Positions 1 through 6,279 are shown, numbered from the stretch's first letter. The stretch: DNA of 10,610 nucleotides from an uncultured Clostridia bacterium (GCA_937888765.1 CALASU010000174.1:1-10610), one strand, 5' to 3'. Numbers and translations are program-made. The notes: generated from the sequence alone by a model not told the origin.

Positions 1-377
1 ATGCTCTGATCCCCTTCGATATCCCTTGTTGTCAGCGTAAATGTTGCCCCTTCTTCCAGTGTAACCTTTTCTTCCGCAAAGGTCTTGATACGGATTTCAG
101 GGCCTTTTGTATCCAGAATCAGAGGAATGGGTGCACTCATTTTTTCTCTTGCTTCTTTTACTTTTGCGATGGTTTCCGCATGGCTTTCATATGTGCCGTG
201 GGAAAAGTTGATTCTTGCCGCCGCCATACCGTTTTCAATCAGTCCCTTAATCTTTTCCACATCATTTGTGGCAGGACCGATGGTGCAGACAATTTTTGTT
301 CTTCTCATTGCAAAATCTGTTTCGTTTTTCAGTACGTTTTCCTGGTCAATTTTAGATTGAAAGCACTTTAATAACAT
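1..377 (-). CDS. pyk: Pyruvate kinase, N-terminal part (cut by left window edge)
   Basis: Pyruvate kinase transfers phosphate from phosphoenolpyruvate to ADP, the last step of glycolysis, in the cytoplasm. From the ATG at 308-306 the protein opens with MRRTKIVCTIGPATND. It has ARINFSHG at residues 31-38, with the substrate-binding Arg32, Asn34 and Ser36, and DTKGPEIR at 66-73, with Asp66, Thr67 and Arg73. These match the N-terminal barrel of the family. About 102 family residues are visible. The start is uncertain. The 308 ATG has no ribosome binding site, whereas an in-frame ATG at 377-375 has AAGGAG with 7-nt spacing. That start adds 23 residues and overlaps the end of pfkA by 26 nt, and I use it here. 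A CTG at 332-330 with an AGGA 7 nt upstream is a third option. It is the last visible gene of the dnaE-mtrB-pfkA-pyk cluster. The function is secure; the start is not. Confidence 0.95.
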   Translation of the reverse strand, partial: MLLKCFQSKIDQENVLKNETDFAMRRTKIVCTIGPATNDVEKIKGLIENGMAAARINFSHGTYESHAETIAKVKEAREKMSAPIPLILDTKGPEIRIKTFAEEKVTLEEGATFTLTTRDIEGDQS

Positions 378-1341
378 CATAGATCTCCTTATCCAGCGTT
401 TTCTTCATTGCAAAGGTATCTTCCAGACTCAGTACCTGGTATTTCCCGTCATTGAAGGCCATCGCTACGTTTTCTTTTCCTTCCAGTACTGCTTTTACTG
501 CATAATAGCCCATCATAGAAGCATGCATTCTGTCTACTGCTGTAGGGCTGCCGCCTCTCTGCAAATGCCCCAGAATGGTCGCTCTTGTCTGAATGCCTGT
601 AATATCCTGAATTTCCTTCGCCAGCTTCTGTGTACCGCCAACACCTTCTGCTACAACTACCAGATTATGGCGTTTGCCAATGCTTCTGTTTTCCAGAATC
701 TGCTGGATTACCTTGCTGCTGTCGATCTGATCTTTTTCTTCAGGGAACATTACTTCTTCTGCACCGCCGCACATACCGCACCATACTGCGATATAGCCGG
801 CATCTCTTCCCATAACTTCCACAACAGAGCATCTTTCGTGAGAGTTGGAAGTATCGCGCAGTTTGTTCAGCGCATCCATACCTGTGTTTACTGCTGTATC
901 AAACCCGATTGTATATTCTGTACCGTTCATATCCAGGTCGATTGTTGCAGGGATACCTACACAGTTTACGCCGCGTTTTGCCAGATCAGCCATACCACGG
1001 TAAGAACCGTCGCCGCCAATAACAATCAATGCATCCAGACCTAAGATTTTGTAGATTGCCGCCGCTTTGTTCAGACCTTCTTCTGTCATCATTTCAGGAC
1101 AGCGTGCAGTATGCAGGATTGTGCCGCCCAGATTCATTACGTTGGAAACGTCTTTGCTGTGCATTTCCTGAATTTCGCCGCCGATCAGACCTGCATAGCC
1201 TTTGCGGATACCAATGACTTCAATATCATAGTAGCGTGCAGTTCTGACTACAGCACGAATCGCCGCATTCATACCGGGTGCATCGCCGCCGCTTGTCAGC
1301 ACCCCGATTTTCTTAATCTTTTTTCCGTTTACTTCTGTCAT
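352..1341 (-). CDS. pfkA: ATP-dependent 6-phosphofructokinase
   Basis: This enzyme phosphorylates fructose 6-phosphate to fructose 1,6-bisphosphate, the committed step of glycolysis. The 329-residue protein shows the nucleotide loop TSGGDAPGMNAAIR (16-29), GGDGS (109-113, with the Gly typical of ATP-using enzymes), the catalytic stretch PATIDLD (131-137, base Asp135), EVMGR (175-179) and GHLQRGGSP (258-266). The length fits the short bacterial type. The usual PGTID is PATID here, and the Asn of TIDND is Leu. Leu is, from memory, common in clostridial enzymes; the Ala is less usual. Against E. coli PfkA by memory, effector-site Arg21 and Arg25 are kept (Arg29, Arg33) but Arg54 appears to be Ser62. 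The start is an ATG with GGGAGG 9 nt upstream (1351-1356). It lies between mtrB and pyk on the same strand, the pfkA-pyk order common in Firmicutes. Confidence 0.97.
   Translation of the reverse strand: MTEVNGKKIKKIGVLTSGGDAPGMNAAIRAVVRTARYYDIEVIGIRKGYAGLIGGEIQEMHSKDVSNVMNLGGTILHTARCPEMMTEEGLNKAAAIYKILGLDALIVIGGDGSYRGMADLAKRGVNCVGIPATIDLDMNGTEYTIGFDTAVNTGMDALNKLRDTSNSHERCSVVEVMGRDAGYIAVWCGMCGGAEEVMFPEEKDQIDSSKVIQQILENRSIGKRHNLVVVAEGVGGTQKLAKEIQDITGIQTRATILGHLQRGGSPTAVDRMHASMMGYYAVKAVLEGKENVAMAFNDGKYQVLSLEDTFAMKKTLDKEIYDVIKVLSI
385..390 (-). promoter_or_regulatory. Candidate ribosome binding site for pyk inside pfkA
   Basis: The minus strand reads AAGGAG here, then GATCTATG-type spacing to tandem ATGs at 380-378 and 377-375. 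The second ATG is in the pyk frame with 7-nt spacing. The same bases encode Lys-Glu near the pfkA C-terminus, so the match could be chance. It matters because the conventional ATG at 308 has no purine-rich site before it. Confidence 0.5.
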
Positions 1342-1369
1342 AAATGAATTCCTCCCATAGTTTCCAAAC

Positions 1370-1387
1370 AGACAGGTTCTCCTGTCT
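1370..1387. repeat. Perfect 7-bp hairpin between mtrB and pfkA
   Basis: AGACAGG at 1370-1376 pairs with CCTGTCT at 1381-1387 across a 4-nt loop (TTCT on plus, AGAA on minus). On the coding (minus) strand it is followed by GTTTGG, so it lacks the U-tract of an efficient intrinsic terminator. On the plus strand it is followed by TTTTATATTAC. It may be a weak terminator, an RNA stability or processing site separating dnaE-mtrB from pfkA-pyk, or chance. I see no convincing separate pfkA promoter in the 52-nt gap. Confidence 0.55.
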
Positions 1388-1393
1388 TTTATA

Positions 1394-1633
1394 TTACTTT
1401 TCTAACTCTACATCTCCCGCACGGATCACGCCAAACTGGGTATATACCTCTGCATTTCCTCTGATCTTGATCGCAGAGGTATTGTCTGTAAACTGTGCAA
1501 CCAGAATTTCTCCTGCATCCAGTTTTTCTGTATGGTGAATTCTGGTTACCTCCCCACGGGTCACACCAATGATATTCACACCCTTTTCCAGTGCTTTGAT
1601 GCAGATATAAGGCGTTTCTACTGTTTGTTTCAC
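1394..1633 (-). CDS. mtrB: TRAP, trp RNA-binding attenuation protein MtrB
   Basis: In Bacillus, TRAP forms an 11-subunit ring that, when loaded with tryptophan, wraps RNA carrying repeated (G/U)AG triplets. It thereby terminates trp operon transcription or blocks translation. The 79-residue protein aligns without gaps to Bacillus TRAP. NIIGVTRG, HHTEKLDAGE and AQFTDNTSAIKIRG match the family core. Residues at the tryptophan pocket (Thr25, Thr30, Gln47, Thr49, Thr52, Ser53) and the RNA-binding Lys37, Lys56 and Arg58 are all present at the Bacillus positions, so the protein should be functional. The C-terminus is a few residues longer (GDVELEK). The start is GTG at 1633-1631 with AGGAGAG 7 nt upstream. 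It begins 17 nt after the dnaE stop, so it is probably co-transcribed and perhaps translationally coupled. No trp genes or mtrA/folE (its Bacillus partner) lie in the window. The family assignment is firm; its RNA targets here are unknown. Confidence 0.93.
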   Translation of the reverse strand: MKQTVETPYICIKALEKGVNIIGVTRGEVTRIHHTEKLDAGEILVAQFTDNTSAIKIRGNAEVYTQFGVIRAGDVELEK

Positions 1634-1649
1634 AGGTACCCTCTCCTTT

Positions 1650-4600
1650 TTAAAATTTCAATGCAACATTTTTCGCACCTAGCAAAAGCTCCAGCTCATC
1701 GCAGAGTGCTTCTTCTCCGGTTACCCAGTAGTGTTTTTCCGCCTTCATTTTTTCCTTTGTCTTTTCCCGATAGATATACACCGGAACTTCTCCGTGATAT
1801 TTTTCCAAAATCGCAGTAATCTGTCGAAAAGGGACTTCCCGTTCTGCCGACAGTTTCAGCCAGACAGATTTCGGCATCTCCTGTCCGCCCGCAATCAGCA
1901 GGGAGATTTCAGAAGCGATGATCTTTCCTTCTCCATCGGCAGAAACATTCGCTCTGCCGTGAATCATCAGTGCTTCTTCCTCTTTTAACAGCATTGCATA
2001 TTTTTCATACACCTTCGGGAACAGTACGATTTCCATTGTTCCGCGGAAATCTTCCAAAGTTAAAAATGCCATCTTATCATTGTTTCTTGTATATTTTACC
2101 GAAATCGCCGTTACCATACCACCAACAATGACTTTTGTACCTTCTTCCACCTGCAGACGGTCTTCTCCGTCTTCCACAGGCAGGAAATCCAGACTGGTAT
2201 GGCTGATCTTTCTGCGAATGGTTTCTTCATGCTCTGCCAGCGGATGCCCGCTGACATAGATCCCCAGGACTTCTTTTTCCATTGCCAGTTTTTCTCTGGG
2301 GGGATATTCTTTGATCGGCGGCAGTTCATCCTGCTGACGGAAAGTTTCATCTCCGCCTACCAGATCAAAGAGGTTCATCTGCCCTTCGATATTGTTCTTG
2401 CGTGCCTGCCCAATGCCGTCCAATATGCCTTTATAAATGACCATATACTGACTGCGGAAGCCGCCCAGAGAGTCCATCGCACCGCCTTTGATCAGGCTTT
2501 CGATGCCTCGCTTGTTCCATTCTCCCGCTTCCATACGGTTGCAAAAATCTGTCATGGATGTATAGGCACCATTTTTTTCACGCTCTGCCACCAGTGCATC
2601 CACCGCACCCTTGCCGACATTTTTGATTGCCGCCAGAGCAAAGCGAATTTTCCCATCCGATACAGAGAACTGTCTGTATCCCTCGTTGATATCGGGCGGC
2701 AGAAGCTGTATCCCCATTTTCTTACATTCTTCCACATAGGAAGAAACCTTTGCGGCATTATCCATGACGCTCGTCATCAGAGCCGCCATAAATTCCACAG
2801 GATAATGTGTCTTTAACCATGCAGTCTGATAGCCTACCACAGCATAACAGGCGGCATGGCTCTTATTGAAGGCATACTTCGCAAAGTCCGTCATTTCATC
2901 GAAAATGGATTCTGCCACTTCCGCAGGAATCCCGTTTTTCACACAGCCGGGTACATCTTTCCCATCGCCGTAAACGAAGTTTTTGCGTTCCTCTGCCATA
3001 ACGGACGCTTTTTTCTTACTCATGGCACGGCGCACAAGGTCGCTTCGTCCTAAGCTGTAGCCCGCCAGATCACGCACGATCTGCATAACCTGTTCCTGAT
3101 AGACAATGCAGCCATAGGTATTTTTCAGAATCGGCTCCAGACTTTCATGGGTATATTGTATGTTATTTCCTGCATTTTTTCCCTTGATATATTTGGGAAT
3201 GAAGTCCATCGGGCCGGGACGATACAGAGAAATTCCCGCAATCAGATCCTCCAGTCGTTTCGGCTGCAATTCCCGCATAAACTGCTTCATGCCGCCGCTT
3301 TCCAACTGGAATACGCCCTCTGTTTTCCCCTGCGAAATCATTTCATAAACCGCAGGGTCATCTTCTGGAATCGCATCCATATCCAGCTTTACGCCGTGCA
3401 GACGTTCAATTTCCTGTACAGCACTCTGAATCACAGTCAACGTACGAAGCCCCAGAAAATCCATCTTCAAAAGCCCTAATTCCTCAAGCAGTGTCATCGT
3501 ATACTGTGTATTGACCTGCCCGTCATTTGCACTGAGCGGAACATACTCCATAACAGGCTCACGGCAGATCACAACACCCGCCGCATGGGTAGAGGAATGT
3601 CTGGGCAGACCTTCCAGACGCAGAGAGGTATCAATCAGCCGCTTTGTGTCTGCTTCTTCTGCATATGCCCTTTTCAGATCAGGGTTCATTTTCAGGGCTT
3701 TTTCAATTGTAATGCCCGGTTCTGTCGGAATCATCTTGGAAATACGGTCTACATCTGCATACGGCATTGCCAATGCACGCCCTACGTCCTTGATGGCTGC
3801 TCTTGCCGCCATTGTACCGAATGTAATAATCTGCGCCACATGGTCTGCACCATATTTGTGTACAACATAATCGATAACTTCCTGTCTGCGTTCATAGCAG
3901 AAGTCGATATCAATATCGGGCATACTCACACGTTCAGGGTTTAAGAATCGCTCAAAAATCAGATCGTATTTCAGCGGGTCAATCGTTGTGATGGAAAGGC
4001 AATAGGAAACCATACTGCCTGCCGCCGAACCACGCCCTGGGCCAACGATAATCCCATTGTCCTTTGCATATTTGATAAAATCCCACACAATCAGAAAGTA
4101 ATCCACATATCCCATGGTTTCGATTGTGGACAACTCGTATTCCAGTCGTTCTTTCCATTCATCCTTTGCATCGGGATATTTTTCCTGAAAACCCTGATAG
4201 CAGACTTCTCTGAGATACTGCTGTGCCGTTTTCCCCTCCGGCACATCAAACTGCGGCAGTTTCAGATCATGGAATGTAAAAGTTACATTACAGCGTTCCG
4301 CAATTTTTGCCGTGTTTTCACACGCCTGCGGTGCAAAGGAAAACAGATCATACATTTCTTCGGGGCTTTTCACATAAAACTGTTCGCCCTCGTAGCGCAT
4401 ACGCTCTTCATCCAGAACGGTTTTATTTGTCTGGATGCAAAGCAGAATATCATGCGGCTGGGCATCTTCTTTGAAAATATAATGGCTGTCGTTTGTGGCA
4501 ATCAGCGGAATCCCCAGTTCCGCACTCATCCGCACAAGTGCCTGATTGACCACCTTCTGCTCCCGCATACCGTGATCCTGTAATTCTAAAAAGAAGTTTC

Positions 4601-5129
4601 CTTCCCCGAAAATATCAAGATATTCCAGAGCGGCTTCCTTTGCCTTTTCATAGGAAACACCCAGAATATTTCTCGGAACCTCCCCTGCAAGGCACGCACT
4701 GGAAGCAATGATCCCCTTATGATATTTTCGCAGCAGTTCCTTATCAATACGAGGCTTATAATAAAACCCGTCAATAAAGCCATAGGATACCAGTTTAATC
4801 AGATTCTGATAGCCCTCATTATTTTCTGCCAGAAGCACCAGATGATAATAGCCGCCGCCCTTGCCTTCTTTTTTCAGACGAGAGCCTTCCGCCACATAAA
4901 CCTCACAGCCGATGATCGGTTTGATGCCCTCCTCGACTGCCGCTTTATAAAACTCTATCGCACCATACATTGCCCCATGGTCAGTGATCGCAATGCTGTT
5001 CATGCCCAGTTCCTTTACACGGCTGACAAGTTCTCTGATCTTTGCCGAGCCGTCCAAAAGGCTGTATTCCGTATGAACATGCAGATGCGTAAAGGGCTTC
5101 TGCGGTTTCTGTTCCATATGCAAATCCAA
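1650..5129 (-). CDS. dnaE: DNA polymerase III subunit alpha, DnaE type
   Basis: Replicative DNA polymerase of the C family. The 1159 residues match the usual DnaE length. An N-terminal PHP domain opens with HLHVHTEYSLLDG (15-27). Its metal-site residues look complete: His17, His19, Asp26, His51, Glu76, His96, Cys146, Asp214, His216. The palm has GPGRGSAAGS (363-372), PDIDIDF (404-410, catalytic Asp405 and Asp407) and KMDFLGLRTLT (555-565, third Asp557). A helix-hairpin-helix region follows at about 830-890, then a clamp-binding motif QMNLF (917-921), then an OB-fold domain at about 997-1080 and a C-terminal tail. The PolC marker of an inserted exonuclease domain is absent, so this is DnaE; Firmicutes normally also carry polC elsewhere. 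The start is read as TTG (5129-5127) because GGGGGTG lies 6 nt upstream; the next ATG (5117-5115) is 18 nt from it. It is the first gene of the dnaE-mtrB-pfkA-pyk cluster. Confidence 0.98.
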   Translation of the reverse strand: MDLHMEQKPQKPFTHLHVHTEYSLLDGSAKIRELVSRVKELGMNSIAITDHGAMYGAIEFYKAAVEEGIKPIIGCEVYVAEGSRLKKEGKGGGYYHLVLLAENNEGYQNLIKLVSYGFIDGFYYKPRIDKELLRKYHKGIIASSACLAGEVPRNILGVSYEKAKEAALEYLDIFGEGNFFLELQDHGMREQKVVNQALVRMSAELGIPLIATNDSHYIFKEDAQPHDILLCIQTNKTVLDEERMRYEGEQFYVKSPEEMYDLFSFAPQACENTAKIAERCNVTFTFHDLKLPQFDVPEGKTAQQYLREVCYQGFQEKYPDAKDEWKERLEYELSTIETMGYVDYFLIVWDFIKYAKDNGIIVGPGRGSAAGSMVSYCLSITTIDPLKYDLIFERFLNPERVSMPDIDIDFCYERRQEVIDYVVHKYGADHVAQIITFGTMAARAAIKDVGRALAMPYADVDRISKMIPTEPGITIEKALKMNPDLKRAYAEEADTKRLIDTSLRLEGLPRHSSTHAAGVVICREPVMEYVPLSANDGQVNTQYTMTLLEELGLLKMDFLGLRTLTVIQSAVQEIERLHGVKLDMDAIPEDDPAVYEMISQGKTEGVFQLESGGMKQFMRELQPKRLEDLIAGISLYRPGPMDFIPKYIKGKNAGNNIQYTHESLEPILKNTYGCIVYQEQVMQIVRDLAGYSLGRSDLVRRAMSKKKASVMAEERKNFVYGDGKDVPGCVKNGIPAEVAESIFDEMTDFAKYAFNKSHAACYAVVGYQTAWLKTHYPVEFMAALMTSVMDNAAKVSSYVEECKKMGIQLLPPDINEGYRQFSVSDGKIRFALAAIKNVGKGAVDALVAEREKNGAYTSMTDFCNRMEAGEWNKRGIESLIKGGAMDSLGGFRSQYMVIYKGILDGIGQARKNNIEGQMNLFDLVGGDETFRQQDELPPIKEYPPREKLAMEKEVLGIYVSGHPLAEHEETIRRKISHTSLDFLPVEDGEDRLQVEEGTKVIVGGMVTAISVKYTRNNDKMAFLTLEDFRGTMEIVLFPKVYEKYAMLLKEEEALMIHGRANVSADGEGKIIASEISLLIAGGQEMPKSVWLKLSAEREVPFRQITAILEKYHGEVPVYIYREKTKEKMKAEKHYWVTGEEALCDELELLLGAKNVALKF

Positions 5130-5135
5130 TTCTTA

Positions 5136-5142
5136 CACCCCC
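5136..5142 (-). promoter_or_regulatory. Unusual ribosome binding site for dnaE
   Basis: The minus strand reads GGGGGTG. GGGGGU can pair fully with CCUCCA at the 16S 3' end using one G-U pair. Its spacing is 6 nt to the TTG at 5129 but 18 nt to the ATG at 5117, which decides for the TTG start. Confidence 0.6.
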
Positions 5143-5160
5143 AAACTGCTGTTTTTTCGA

Positions 5161-5176
5161 TAAAATATACATTTTA
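5161..5176. repeat. AT-rich inverted repeat in the dnaE leader
   Basis: TAAAAT (5161-5166) and ATTTTA (5171-5176) are perfect inverted copies around ATAC. It lies between the predicted transcription start (about 5180) and the ribosome binding site, where an operator could sit. In AT-rich intergenic DNA a 6-bp match is weak evidence. Confidence 0.3.
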
Positions 5177-5186
5177 CCAATAGTAT

Positions 5187-5214
5187 ATTATAGCATAAGT
5201 CTGTTTTCAAAAAA
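5187..5214 (-). promoter_or_regulatory. Promoter of the dnaE-mtrB-pfkA-pyk cluster
   Basis: On the minus strand a perfect -10 box TATAAT (5192-5187) is preceded by TG plus one base (5195-5193), making an extended -10 element. The -35 region is only TTTTTT (5214-5209, 16-bp spacer). A TTGAAA is present but only 12 bp from the -10, too close to pair with it. The predicted start of transcription is about 5180, giving a 5' leader of about 50 nt. Confidence 0.75.
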
Positions 5215-5316
5215 ATACTCTTTTCTTAATTTTTATACACACAAAACAGAAAATGATTTGTTAAAAAAAGCCTGTTTTTCAGCATTTCGTATAAAATTTA
5301 TCATTTTCCAGCCATT

Positions 5317-5335
5317 TGGGGCATTTTGTGCCCCA
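5317..5335. repeat. 7-bp hairpin just after the barstar terminator
   Basis: TGGGGCA (5317-5323) pairs with TGCCCCA (5329-5335) around a 5-nt loop. On the minus strand it follows the terminator U-tract by one base, and has no U-tract of its own, so it may be a backup stop or may protect RNA ends. A similar hairpin-after-terminator layout occurs downstream of nifJ. Confidence 0.6.
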
Positions 5336-5336
5336 C

Positions 5337-5365
5337 AAAAAAAGCCGAGGTCTGCCGACCTCGAC
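5337..5365 (-). terminator. Intrinsic terminator of the barnase-barstar unit
   Basis: On the minus strand GTCGAGGTC (5365-5357) pairs with GACCTCGGC (5352-5344), 9 bp with one G-U pair, loop GGCA, followed by seven T (5343-5337). It begins 6 nt after the barstar stop codon. On the plus strand no T-run follows, so it acts for minus-strand transcripts. Confidence 0.9.
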
Positions 5366-5371
5366 CTTTTA

Positions 5372-5623
5372 TTATTTTATTTCCAGTTCAAGTGTTTCTG
5401 CTTCCCGAAACACATCCAGCAGCTTTTCGCCATATCTGCCCAGAACTGTCAGCATATCCTCTGTATTCACAAATTCAACTTCCAGCTCTGTCATTTCTGT
5501 CAGACAGTCATACAGCGCATCCAGATTTTTACCGTAATATGCAGGAAACCCAAAGGTTTCCTTTAAATACAGATGCGTTTCTTCTCTGGAAACCATTTGT
5601 TTCCCATCTAAGATATATTTCAT
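5372..5623 (-). CDS. Barstar-family ribonuclease inhibitor
   Basis: Barstar binds and blocks the active site of barnase in the cytoplasm, protecting the cell that makes the ribonuclease. The 83-residue protein matches barstar from the start: PAYYGKNLDALYDCLT (27-42) is the binding helix region. Tyr29, Asp35 and Asp39, which in barstar contact the barnase active site, are kept at identical positions, and Glu74 corresponds to barstar Glu76 (VFREA). Trp38 of barstar is Tyr38 here. The protein is slightly shorter than Bacillus barstar (about 90). There is no signal peptide, so it is cytosolic. The ATG at 5623-5621 has AGAGGA 7 nt upstream and lies 15 nt after the stop of the ribonuclease gene, so the two are one transcript, toxin first. 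A terminator follows at once. Confidence 0.93.
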   Translation of the reverse strand: MKYILDGKQMVSREETHLYLKETFGFPAYYGKNLDALYDCLTEMTELEVEFVNTEDMLTVLGRYGEKLLDVFREAETLELEIK

Positions 5624-5638
5624 AGATTCGTCCTCTTA

Positions 5639-6175
5639 TCAATACAGCTGTTCAAATGTTTCATAATGATCTTCTGTATAATAAATATCACCGTCATCAG
5701 AGAACACAATGCGTTCACTGCCGCGATATCCGCCATTATAATTCACGTCACATTCTGTATATTCGTCTTCCTCCGGAAGCAGACCTTCCTTATTGCCGAA
5801 GTAATCGCCGCCGATGCTCATGCCGTCCGCAACCTCCCAGAGATTGCCTTTCTTGTTGTCCCAGCCAAGCTTCTGCGCTTCTTTCTTTGTAATAAAGTTA
5901 TCGGGCAGTTCGCCGTATGTATGAATATACAACGCCACTTCCTCAGGAGCACTGTACCAGCCATCCTCGTCAATGGTATAAACATCTGTATAGGCATACT
6001 CTTCTTCCGTATAGTCACTGGTATCCTCTTCTGCAAGCTGATTGAGCACTTCCTGCGCTACCGCACTGCCGACCTGCTGCACCAATTCCTCGTCTACACT
6101 GCCGCAGCCGCTGAACAGCGTCATGCAAAGCATCAGCAACGCAAGTAAATACGCAGACCATTTTTTCTGATTCAT
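5639..6175 (-). CDS. Barnase-family ribonuclease with lipoprotein signal
   Basis: Predicted guanyl-preferring RNA-cleaving ribonuclease of the barnase (N1/T1) family. From the ATG at 6175-6173 the protein has 178 residues. It starts with a basic n-region, a hydrophobic stretch and LFSGC, so Cys24 is a likely lipid-anchored residue. An acidic linker (about 25-75) follows, then a barnase domain (about 76-178). ELPDNFITKKEAQKLGW, KGNLWEVADG, SIGGDYFGN and DHYETF are close to barnase. All five active-site residues are present: Lys97 (barnase Lys27), Glu141 (Glu73), Arg151 (Arg83), Arg155 (Arg87) and His170 (His102). Bacillus barnase is released free; a membrane-anchored form is unusual. An ATG at 6184 is also in frame, but it abuts the AAGGAG, so the one 9 nt away is preferred. 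Barstar follows directly. A terminator hairpin lies just before the ribosome binding site, and no clear promoter is visible. Confidence 0.92.
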   Translation of the reverse strand: MNQKKWSAYLLALLMLCMTLFSGCGSVDEELVQQVGSAVAQEVLNQLAEEDTSDYTEEEYAYTDVYTIDEDGWYSAPEEVALYIHTYGELPDNFITKKEAQKLGWDNKKGNLWEVADGMSIGGDYFGNKEGLLPEEDEYTECDVNYNGGYRGSERIVFSDDGDIYYTEDHYETFEQLY

Positions 6176-6184
6176 TCCATTCAT

Positions 6185-6190
6185 CTCCTT
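6185..6190 (-). promoter_or_regulatory. Ribosome binding site of the barnase-like gene
   Basis: The minus strand reads AAGGAG directly before the ATG at 6184 (no spacer) and 9 nt before the ATG at 6175. The spacing selects 6175 as the start. Confidence 0.75.
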
Positions 6191-6193
6191 CCG

Positions 6194-6228
6194 ATTTTAA
6201 AAAAAGTCGGCTTGTTACAACCGACTTT
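6194..6228 (-). terminator. Intrinsic terminator between the HExxH gene and the barnase gene
   Basis: On the minus strand AAAGTCGG (6228-6221) pairs with CCGACTTT (6210-6203). An inner TTG/CAA extension has one bulged base and a TAA loop. A run of seven T (6205-6199) and then AAAA follows. It should end transcripts from the HExxH gene. Its end lies only 4 nt before the ribosome binding site of the barnase-like gene, so that gene needs read-through, regulated antitermination, or a promoter hidden in the hairpin. A poor match TTGTAA-N15-TAAAAT (6220-6194) is the only candidate I see. Confidence 0.8.
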
Positions 6229-6250
6229 CTTCATCCATCTCTATTTCCCC

Positions 6251-6269
6251 GCAGAAACGAAGTTTCTGC
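6251..6269. repeat. Perfect 8-bp hairpin (third of four in a run)
   Basis: GCAGAAAC (6251-6258) pairs with GTTTCTGC (6262-6269) around a 3-nt loop. No T-run follows on either strand. It is part of the hairpin run at 6194-6329. Confidence 0.75.
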
Positions 6270-6279
6270 AAATAGGATT

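Noticed and set aside
523..1044. Long plus-strand open frame antisense to pfkA
   Set aside because: It lies fully opposite a clear phosphofructokinase gene, is Cys- and His-rich as expected of an antisense shadow, and has no convincing start signal.
1402..1416. Three (G/U)AG triplets spaced by 3 nt on the minus strand at the end of mtrB, as a possible TRAP autoregulation site
   Set aside because: They encode the GDVEL residues of TRAP itself, and three triplets are far fewer than the roughly nine to eleven in known TRAP targets.
2199..2816. 205-codon plus-strand open frame antisense to dnaE
   Set aside because: It is the complement of conserved DnaE sequence with no recognisable domain or ribosome binding site.
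6194..6220. TTGTAA-N15-TAAAAT as the promoter of the barnase-like gene
   Set aside because: The spacer is short, both boxes deviate, and the match lies inside a terminator stem and T-run that explains the sequence better. It would put the transcription start inside the ribosome binding site.
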